A DNA stretch of 64,000 nucleotides from Alteromonas sp. LOR (lineage in GTDB: Bacteria; Pseudomonadota; Gammaproteobacteria; Enterobacterales; Alteromonadaceae): positions 739,916-803,915 of the forward strand of contig NZ_JQFW01000015.1 in NCBI RefSeq assembly GCF_000753865.1, read 5' to 3'. A program made the translations under genes and the position numbers. The notes below the pieces were generated by a model, which was not told the DNA's origin, did no database searches, and worked only from the letters and a program-made list of their open reading frames with translations. Below, one piece after another: positions 57,604 to 64,000 of the stretch; the first letter of the stretch is position 1, and the number at the start of each line of letters is the position of its first letter.

Positions 57604-57651
57604 ACTGGCCAGCACTTTCTCAGACCAGCGCTTTGTCAGAACAGCGCTTTC
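57604..57651. repeat. Three imperfect 16-bp tandem units
   Basis: 57604-57619, 57620-57635 and 57636-57651; the last two are TCAGACCAGCGCTTTG and TCAGAACAGCGCTTTC. A partial fourth (CCGACCAG) follows. Located between convergent genes, just after the stop of the CNNM/CorB-like gene on its minus strand. Confidence 0.65.
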
Positions 57652-57695
57652 CCGACCAGAATGATCCGAGGTGGGAGTAACTAGGGCGTGATGCC

Positions 57696-58988
57696 CTAGA
57701 TAGAGGTGTTGTTTTTCTCAGCGCTGTAAAATTCCGGCATCACACGCACGGTTTTAATCATGTTTTCTGTAATGTCCACAATTTCCAATGGATAACCAGC
57801 AAGCCTGACGCTCACTTTGTTCTCCGGTATTTCTTCTAAGTATTCTAACAACAATCCATTCAACGTTTTAGGGCCTTCAATAGGCAGGTTCCAATTCATC
57901 TCTTTGTTCAATTCGCGAACGTTGGCACTGCCATCCACCAACACCGACCCATCCTGCTGTACATGAGCTTCCTTACTGTGATCGGGCACCATGCTGGTGG
58001 TGAAATCGCCAATAATCTCCTCAAGAATATCTTCGAGCGTGACTAAGCCCATAATATCGCCGTATTCGTCAACGACTAAGGCTATGCGCTCCTTTTCCGC
58101 TTGAAACTTATACATTAGGGTGTGCAGGGGCGTTGACTCTGGAGTGAAATAAATTTCGCGCACAGCGCGCAGCAAGCTCGATTTAGTGAACTGATCTTTA
58201 GACAGCAATCGAAGGGCATCTCGCACATGCACAAAGCCTACTGCATCATCCACACTATCGCGATATAGCAGTACGCGGGTATGCTGCGCATGAGTTAGTG
58301 CTTTTTGAATTTTTTTCCAATCATCATTGATATCAATCGCAAATATTTCAGCTCTTGGCACCATAATGTCTTCGGCGGTCACACTTTCAAGGTCGAGTAT
58401 GCTCACCAACATGTCTTGGTGTTTTTTCGGTATCATTGTACCTGCTTCAAACACCACGGTACGCAGTTCTTCTCTGCTTAGTGAGTCATCATTACCATTC
58501 GCTGGGCTTATTCGAAGTATGGCTAGAATACCATTTGTAATACCATTGATGGCTGCAACAAAAGGGTACAAAACGGTAAGTAATGGCAAAAGAATTAACG
58601 AACTAGGGAAAGCGATTTTTTCAGGGTAGAGCGCAGCGAGGGTCTTTGGTGTGACTTCTGCAAATATGAGCAGTATAAGGGTTAAACCAAACGTAGCCGC
58701 CAAAATACCCCAGTAGTCTCCAAACAAGCGAATGCATAAAACCGTGGCTAACGAAGACGCCGCAATATTCACCAGGTTATTGCCGATAAGAATAAGTCCA
58801 ATGAGTCGGTCTGGCCTGTCGAGTAGTTTTTGTACTCGCATTGCCGCTCTGTTCCCTTCGCTTTGAAGGTGCTTGAGTCGATAGCGATTTATCGACATCA
58901 TCCCAGTTTCTGAGCTAGAAAAATATGCAGATAATAATATGAGTACGCCGAGCGCAATAAACAGCGTACTCGTTGATATGTCGTCCAA
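57696..58988 (-). CDS. CNNM/CorB-type membrane protein with CBS and CorC_HlyC domains (YfjD-like)
   Basis: 430 residues: a DUF21 transmembrane domain (about 1-180, with YFSSSETGMMSINRYRL near 22-38), a CBS pair (about 200-330, MVPRAEIFAID...VVDEYGDIMGLVTLEDILEEIIGD), and a C-terminal CorC_HlyC domain. The family is implicated in Mg2+ (or Co2+) transport. Its place beside ypjD and ffh matches E. coli yfjD. Confidence 0.92.
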   Translation of the reverse strand: MDDISTSTLFIALGVLILLSAYFSSSETGMMSINRYRLKHLQSEGNRAAMRVQKLLDRPDRLIGLILIGNNLVNIAASSLATVLCIRLFGDYWGILAATFGLTLILLIFAEVTPKTLAALYPEKIAFPSSLILLPLLTVLYPFVAAINGITNGILAILRISPANGNDDSLSREELRTVVFEAGTMIPKKHQDMLVSILDLESVTAEDIMVPRAEIFAIDINDDWKKIQKALTHAQHTRVLLYRDSVDDAVGFVHVRDALRLLSKDQFTKSSLLRAVREIYFTPESTPLHTLMYKFQAEKERIALVVDEYGDIMGLVTLEDILEEIIGDFTTSMVPDHSKEAHVQQDGSVLVDGSANVRELNKEMNWNLPIEGPKTLNGLLLEYLEEIPENKVSVRLAGYPLEIVDITENMIKTVRVMPEFYSAEKNNTSI

Positions 58989-59127
58989 AAAGGTGGCTTC
59001 CTATCTAATGCTGGTCTTCAAATGTAATAAGTTGAAGGCTGGGTTTCAAGCAAAAAAAGGGCAATAAAGTATTATTGGCTTCAATCCGCTCGTAAAATTA
59101 CCGCGCAATGGTATTCCCGATATTAGC

Positions 59128-59919
59128 TTACAGCAAGAACTCTCGCACTAGCTTGCTACCAAAGTAAGCCAGAGTGAGCAATATCACGCCAGTAATTGTC
59201 ATTAAAATGACTTGTCTTCCACGCCATCCTCGTAACTTTTGTCCAATCACAAGTACCAAGAAGACAACAAGTGCTGCGGCGGATAACACGGTCTTGTGAG
59301 CATAAGTCTTGCTAAACATATCCTCTAAAAAAACAAATCCGCTAAGCAGTGATACGGTAAGCAGTGATGTCCCGGCAAGCAATAACTTGAATAAAATATT
59401 TTCTACTAACATAAGGGGAGGGAGTGAGGAGTGTAATAAGGCAGCACCCTTTTGCTTGAGTCGATAGGTGATGTAAGACATTTGAAGCGCGTATAAAAAC
59501 GCAATGACAAGGGTGCAATAGGCGAATAAGGATAAGCTTATGTGCACGACTAAACCCGGCTGTAATTCAATATGCATGATGTAAGAAACGGGAACAAAAG
59601 CAGCAGACAGAACAGCAAGCGCAGCAAACCCAAATACTACGGGTAACAAAATGAGGTTAGGAATGGAGCGAGCAAAAAGCAGCATTGAAACGGTGATGAT
59701 CCAAGATACCAAAGACAGCACGTTGGTTACGCTCATGTTCTGGCCGGGGGCAATGATGATCACGCTGATAAGAAAAGCGATGTGAGCGATAGCACCTAAG
59801 CTGGCCAAAGAAAGGGCGAGGCGTTTATTAGGGCCTTCGTGGTGTACAAATTTGCCAATTAAAACGGCTGCGGCCAAGGTATAGAGTAGCGCAGCGGAAA
59901 TGGCGAAAAGCGTATTCAT
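59128..59919 (-). CDS. ypjD: YpjD-like inner membrane protein (cytochrome c assembly domain)
   Basis: 263 residues from ATG 59919, the same as E. coli YpjD, with AGGAAG at 59924-59929; a start 33 bp upstream is disfavoured. About eight membrane helices with the CcsA/CcmC-like core (ELQPGLVVHISLSLFAYCTL near 127-146, later HKTVLS). It includes the conserved histidines but its role is uncertain; a link to CorB-type metal transport has been proposed for relatives. Divergent from ffh. Confidence 0.88.
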   Translation of the reverse strand: MNTLFAISAALLYTLAAAVLIGKFVHHEGPNKRLALSLASLGAIAHIAFLISVIIIAPGQNMSVTNVLSLVSWIITVSMLLFARSIPNLILLPVVFGFAALAVLSAAFVPVSYIMHIELQPGLVVHISLSLFAYCTLVIAFLYALQMSYITYRLKQKGAALLHSSLPPLMLVENILFKLLLAGTSLLTVSLLSGFVFLEDMFSKTYAHKTVLSAAALVVFLVLVIGQKLRGWRGRQVILMTITGVILLTLAYFGSKLVREFLL

Positions 59920-60068
59920 TATACTTCCTGTGATACGTGGGTGAATCGTCACCGAATAAGTCGCTATTGATACTGCAACTTTAGGCTAAATTCAACCACC
60001 TCCTTGATTTTGTTTGCTTCAATACCACTTATTACGTAATAAAATAGCGGCGGGTGGCCAGGGCGTGT

Positions 60069-60099
60069 TGACCTTTGATGTCAATTTTTGCAAAGGTCA
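60069..60099. promoter_or_regulatory. Inverted repeat in the ypjD-ffh divergent region
   Basis: TGACCTTTG (60069-60077) and CAAAGGTCA (60091-60099), perfect 9-bp arms with a 13-base spacer. About 120 bp before ffh and 150 bp before ypjD. Possible operator or RNA hairpin. Confidence 0.35.
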
Positions 60100-60219
60100 G
60101 ACGCTCAAATAATACAGTAAAAACAAGGCGTAAATTTTAACGCATTTGCGGGTACGTTCGCTGTGCCTTTTACGATACAATACGGACATTGCGTCTGAAA
60201 TCAAAAGAAGTTTCATACT

Positions 60220-61635
60220 ATGTTTGAGAATTTATCTGAACGCCTAGGCCAGACATTACGAAATGTAAGTGGCAAGGGGCGTCTTACAGAAGACAATATT
60301 AAAGAGACCTTGCGCGAAGTGCGCATGGCGCTATTGGAAGCAGATGTGGCTCTGCCGGTAGTGAAATCTTTTGTTGCTCAAGTAAAAGAAAGAGCCGTCG
60401 GTACCGAGGTAAGTAAAAGCCTCAAGCCCGGTCAGGTGTTTATTAAGATTGTACAATCTGAACTTGAAGCTGTTATGGGGGAAGCGAATGAAAAGCTAAA
60501 CCTAGCCACCCAGCCTCCCGCCGTTATTCTAATGGCTGGTTTGCAAGGTGCTGGTAAAACCACTTCAGTAGGTAAATTAGCTAAGTACCTCACCGAGCGT
60601 GAAAAGAAAAAAGTGATGGTGGTGAGTGCCGACGTTTATCGTCCTGCGGCGATAAAGCAGCTCGAAATGCTAGCGAACGAAGTGAATGTAGGTTTCCACC
60701 AGTCGAGCATTCTTCAAAAGCCAATTGATATCGTGGAAAGCGCAATTGATGAAGCCAAGAAAGGCTTTTACGATGTGCTTTTAGTGGATACTGCCGGTCG
60801 ACTGCACGTCGACAACGACATGATGAGCGAAATACAAGAACTGCATAGCTCTGTAAAGCCCATCGAAACCCTGTTCGTTGTCGATGCAATGACCGGTCAG
60901 GATGCTGCCAACACGGCCAAAGCATTCAATGATGCCCTGCCGCTTACCGGCGTTATCTTAACCAAGGCCGATGGTGATGCGCGAGGCGGTGCTGCGCTGT
61001 CTGTTCGCCATATAACCGGCAAGCCAATCAAATTTATTGGTATGGGTGAAAAGGTTGATGCCTTAGAGCCATTCCACCCTGAGCGTATAGCGTCTCGTAT
61101 TTTAGGTATGGGTGACGTACTTAGCTTAATCGAGGAAGTAGAGCGCAAGGTTGATAAGACCAAAGCAGAAAAGCTCGCGAAAAAAGTTCAGAAAGGGAAG
61201 GGCTTCGACCTAGCTGACTTTAAAGATCAGCTTGAGCAGATGAAGAACATGGGCGGCATGATGGGAATGCTTGATAAGCTTCCTGGCATGGGTGGCATGT
61301 CAGAGAAGATTAAAGATCAGGCCAATGATAAGCAGTTCAATCAAATGGAAGCCATCATTAACTCAATGACACCCGCGGAACGCGCTCGTCCTGACATCAT
61401 CAAAGGCTCTAGAAAGCGCAGAATAGCGACTGGCTCTGGAACGCAAATTCAAGACGTAAATCGCCTGTTGAAGCAATTCACGCAAATGCAAAAGATGATG
61501 AAAAAAATGTCAGGCGGTGGTATGAAGAAGATGATGCGTCAAATGAAAGGCATGACACCGCCAGGTGGTGGTTTTGGTGGTCCGGGAGGGCCAGGCGGTT
61601 TTGGCGGTGGTCCAGGCGGATTTCCACCAAGATAA
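60220..61635 (+). CDS. ffh: Signal recognition particle protein Ffh
   Basis: GTPase that binds 4.5S RNA and signal sequences and targets ribosomes to FtsY and SecYEG. It has 471 residues. N domain (1-90), G domain with GLQGAGKT (107-114), DTAGR, TKADGDARGG, and the Met-rich M domain (about 300-440). The last 22 residues are an unusual Gly/Phe/Pro tail (GGFGGPGGPGGFGGGPGG). RBS AGAAG upstream. In E. coli rpsP lies near ffh; here a different gene follows. Confidence 0.97.
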   Translation: MFENLSERLGQTLRNVSGKGRLTEDNIKETLREVRMALLEADVALPVVKSFVAQVKERAVGTEVSKSLKPGQVFIKIVQSELEAVMGEANEKLNLATQPPAVILMAGLQGAGKTTSVGKLAKYLTEREKKKVMVVSADVYRPAAIKQLEMLANEVNVGFHQSSILQKPIDIVESAIDEAKKGFYDVLLVDTAGRLHVDNDMMSEIQELHSSVKPIETLFVVDAMTGQDAANTAKAFNDALPLTGVILTKADGDARGGAALSVRHITGKPIKFIGMGEKVDALEPFHPERIASRILGMGDVLSLIEEVERKVDKTKAEKLAKKVQKGKGFDLADFKDQLEQMKNMGGMMGMLDKLPGMGGMSEKIKDQANDKQFNQMEAIINSMTPAERARPDIIKGSRKRRIATGSGTQIQDVNRLLKQFTQMQKMMKKMSGGGMKKMMRQMKGMTPPGGGFGGPGGPGGFGGGPGGFPPR

Positions 61636-61659
61636 CGGCTAACGCGTTTGATGAAATAC

Positions 61660-61694
61660 AAAACCTCAATAATGGCCAATTATTGAGGTTTTTT
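61660..61694 (+). terminator. Intrinsic terminator of ffh
   Basis: AAACCTCAATAAT (61661-61673), loop GGCCA, ATTATTGAGGTTT (61679-61691), then TTT. It separates ffh from the SMC-like gene, which then needs its own promoter or read-through. Confidence 0.88.
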
Positions 61695-61720
61695 ACTTAA
61701 GAAACTGAAACAGGAATTCT

Positions 61721-64000
61721 ATGGCAGGCTTAAAACGAATTATTCTTATCGACACTCATCTTCCGGGTGTCGTTGAACTCAAGCTTGATGGACACACAAA
61801 TATTTGTGGTACCAATGCGTCAGGTAAAACAACGCTTCAACGACTTATTCCCGTTTTTTACGGTGAGTATCCAAGTCGTGTTGTCCCTGCGACACGAGAC
61901 AGCTTCGAGCGCTGGTACCTGCCTCGCCTTTCTAGTTTTATTATTTACGAATACGCCCGTGCAGACGGCGATTTATGCCAAGCGGTGTTAAGTTCAAATG
62001 GCACCGGAGTGAACTATCGTCTCATCGGTAAGCCCTTTGAAATAAGTGACTATCTGATTGAACAAAAGAGCGGTAAACATGCGAGTGTCAGCAGCGCTGA
62101 ATTAGCGCGAGCGATGAAGCGCAACAACGTGATGGTAACGAGTTTACTTAACACTAAAGATTTTCGCGCAATTATCCAAAACGACCACGGCGTGCTGAAT
62201 CAAAGTAATACTGCACGTGAAGTGCTCGGCTACGCCAAACTGTTTAGTTTGTGCGAGTCATCTAAGCATATGCGTCATATCGAAAAACTTGCCAAAGCGG
62301 TGCATTCTAAAGAAGGAAAAATGGAAACGATCAAGGCAATGATCGCAGCCATATTAGAAGAAGATGGCGTCACACCGCCTACCTCAGGATTAAGCCGCAA
62401 CCGCGTAGATGATTGGATTAAAGAATGCCACCTAATTAAGCAGTTCGATAAAATAAGGCCAGAGTTTTCGAGGCTAGAACAAGCGGACATGGCCTTAAGC
62501 AACACCGAACTTCAGCTGGCAACGCTTAAGCATACCTTTGAACTGGATAAAACGTATCTATCTGCTCGCGTAGAAACTACAAAAAACGAGCTCGATGAAA
62601 ATAACTTTCAACGCAAGCAAACCGACAGTGAATGGGGCGATAATCGCGACCATCTCAATCAAGTCATATCATCTGCACGTGCTGACGTGGAAAAATATAC
62701 GATTGAGCTTGAAAATGTTGAAGGTGAATTTGATAAGTGGCAAGAAGAGGACATCGAGCAACTTAAAGAAGACGTGGGCAATCTACCTCAGTGGTATAGC
62801 AAGAAAGAGCTTAGTGTAAGCCGCTATGCGCTGCTTACTGAAAAGCACCAGGACATAGAGTCGGCTTACAACAAGCGGTTAGCCGAACTCGGTGAAAACC
62901 TCTCCGCTACTCTAGATGAACTTTCTCAGGCGAGACAAGAAGCTGCAGAGCACAAGTCTTTACAACAGCAAAATGAGCGTGAGGCGCTGGCGAAAATTAG
63001 CAACGACTACAGCGAGCAGTTAAATACGCTACAGAGCGATTTTTCAAGCAATGTTAACGAACTTAAAGTATACGAAGCAGAGTTAAAAGCGTCTCTGAGT
63101 AATGCTGGGTACAACGAGTTTGAACAATCTCAGCTGGATATTTTAGATGCAGCAATTAAAGAAGCGTCGATTAATGAAGATACTGCACGAGCGGAGCTTC
63201 GCCAGTCCCAGCAAACACACACAAAAGCCTGTGAATATCGTAAAACCTGCTCTCAAGCATTAGATAAAGCACGCGCTTCGTTTCAGCAGGAAGAAAAGTC
63301 GGTTAATAAAATTAATGGCTTGCTGTATCCAGGCGAAGGGTCTTTGCTCGAATTTTTAAGAGCGAATGTGGACGACTGGGAAGTATCCTTAGGTAAAGTG
63401 ATTCGCCCAGAATTGTTGGACCGCACTGATTTAGCGCCCCACATGGAAGAACAAGCCGATACGTTCATGGGAGTGAAGTTAGCGCTTAATGAGCTAGATA
63501 CACCGGATTATGCTTCTACAGAACAAGCATTAAAACAGCAGCTTAAAGATGCTGAGATTCGCCAAGCAGCTGCATTGGCAGCGCAAAACGAATGTGAGCA
63601 GCGATTGGCCAAGGCCAACGAAGATGTGCGCAACACAGAGTTATCACTTACACAAAAAGACAATGTGGTTAAAAGTGCCGAAGCTAGCCGAAAGCGTGCT
63701 CAACAAGACAGAGATACGGTGCTTAGTGAGTACCAGCAAACCTTGTCAGAGAGAAAGCAGAAGGCGAAAGCAAAGCTCGAGGCTAATCAACAAAGCCAAA
63801 AACAAGTAAAAGCGCAATTTGAACAAAGCCGAGACGAAATCAACGACCAGCAAAGAGAAGCTGAGACGGAACATAAGTTTCATTGGCAGCAGCTGATTTC
63901 AGATACAGACGCTCGATTATCTCAACTAGACAGCGACATGCGTAAAGCTAGAGAGAGCGCAGCTCAAGATCGCAAAGATATGCAGCACTGGTTAGAGAGT
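61721..64000 (+). CDS. SMC-like coiled-coil ATPase, N-terminal 760 residues (runs off the right edge)
   Basis: Open reading frame from ATG 61721 (AGGA 9 bases upstream) with no stop before the window ends, exactly 760 codons. Head: KRIILIDTHLPGVVELKLDG leads to Walker A GTNASGKT (30-37), then LQRLIPVFYGEYPSRVVP. A globular head extends to about 240, a long heptad-rich coiled coil follows, then a hinge-like insertion near 530-600 (YPGEGSLLEFLR, GKVIRPELLDRTDLAP), then coiled coil again. This is the N-half layout of SMC/Rad50/MukB relatives and resembles the DUF3584-type ATP-binding proteins, as I recall. Walker B and the second head half must lie beyond the window. Function unknown. Confidence 0.85.
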   Translation, partial: MAGLKRIILIDTHLPGVVELKLDGHTNICGTNASGKTTLQRLIPVFYGEYPSRVVPATRDSFERWYLPRLSSFIIYEYARADGDLCQAVLSSNGTGVNYRLIGKPFEISDYLIEQKSGKHASVSSAELARAMKRNNVMVTSLLNTKDFRAIIQNDHGVLNQSNTAREVLGYAKLFSLCESSKHMRHIEKLAKAVHSKEGKMETIKAMIAAILEEDGVTPPTSGLSRNRVDDWIKECHLIKQFDKIRPEFSRLEQADMALSNTELQLATLKHTFELDKTYLSARVETTKNELDENNFQRKQTDSEWGDNRDHLNQVISSARADVEKYTIELENVEGEFDKWQEEDIEQLKEDVGNLPQWYSKKELSVSRYALLTEKHQDIESAYNKRLAELGENLSATLDELSQARQEAAEHKSLQQQNEREALAKISNDYSEQLNTLQSDFSSNVNELKVYEAELKASLSNAGYNEFEQSQLDILDAAIKEASINEDTARAELRQSQQTHTKACEYRKTCSQALDKARASFQQEEKSVNKINGLLYPGEGSLLEFLRANVDDWEVSLGKVIRPELLDRTDLAPHMEEQADTFMGVKLALNELDTPDYASTEQALKQQLKDAEIRQAAALAAQNECEQRLAKANEDVRNTELSLTQKDNVVKSAEASRKRAQQDRDTVLSEYQQTLSERKQKAKAKLEANQQSQKQVKAQFEQSRDEINDQQREAETEHKFHWQQLISDTDARLSQLDSDMRKARESAAQDRKDMQHWLES

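Noticed and set aside
12101..57651. Short tandem repeats considered as a CRISPR array or mobile element
   Set aside because: Units are directly adjacent without spacers, differ in sequence between sites, and there are no cas or transposase genes.

Overview
The window reads as a contiguous piece of a marine gammaproteobacterial chromosome, most probably Alteromonas or a close Alteromonadales relative. This is inferred from protein character, moderate GC, and gene sets such as rnfABCDGE, FadI/FadJ, PutP, AsnB, a BatABD cluster and several GGDEF proteins. No phage, plasmid, insertion sequence, CRISPR array or rRNA was seen.

Layout. 67-6954 (minus): rnfABCDGE ion-pumping electron-transfer operon followed by an endonuclease III-like gene whose iron-sulfur cysteines are partly lost. 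7224-7453: two identical tRNA-Asn genes with their own promoter, then about 1.2 kb of AT-rich non-coding DNA with palindromes, one carrying two inverted DnaA-box-like sequences. 8678-12107 (plus): MATE exporter and uvrB. 12303-14121 (plus): LysR regulator and two small, apparently paralogous membrane proteins of unknown function. 14235-15657: divergent queC and queE (queuosine precursor synthesis), then a periplasmic-binding-like protein. 16648-22291: asnB, a secreted M28 peptidase, a DUF3025-like protein and a Yip1-like membrane protein. 22772-28232 (minus): sulfate activation operon cysD-cysC-cysQ-cysN plus an SLC13/TrkA-C permease. 28476-35756 (minus): putP, a TPR-GGDEF diguanylate cyclase, an ECF sigma with probable anti-sigma, and a DUF885 lipoprotein peptidase. 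35892-43241 (minus): MoxR-DUF58-DUF4381-BatA-BatB/C-BatD. 43677-47160 (plus): fadI-fadJ behind a FadR-like site. 47200-48960: small genes and terminators, including a 55-residue exported peptide. 48960-56476 (minus): a 1518-residue propeller/PAS/GGDEF/EAL receptor and an M16 peptidase. 56632-61635: sixA, a small Ala/Lys-rich protein, a CorB/YfjD-like protein, ypjD and ffh. 61721 to the right edge: the first 760 residues of an SMC-like coiled-coil ATPase.

Functional themes are redox-driven ion pumping, assimilatory sulfate activation, fatty acid oxidation, envelope stress or proteolysis, and c-di-GMP signalling. The least explained parts are the LysR plus paired small membrane proteins, the SMC-like ATPase at the edge, the exported peptide at 48496-48663, plus-strand terminators with no gene at 47646-47785, and a recurring pattern of short tandem duplications (12-21 bp) in intergenic DNA and at gene ends.
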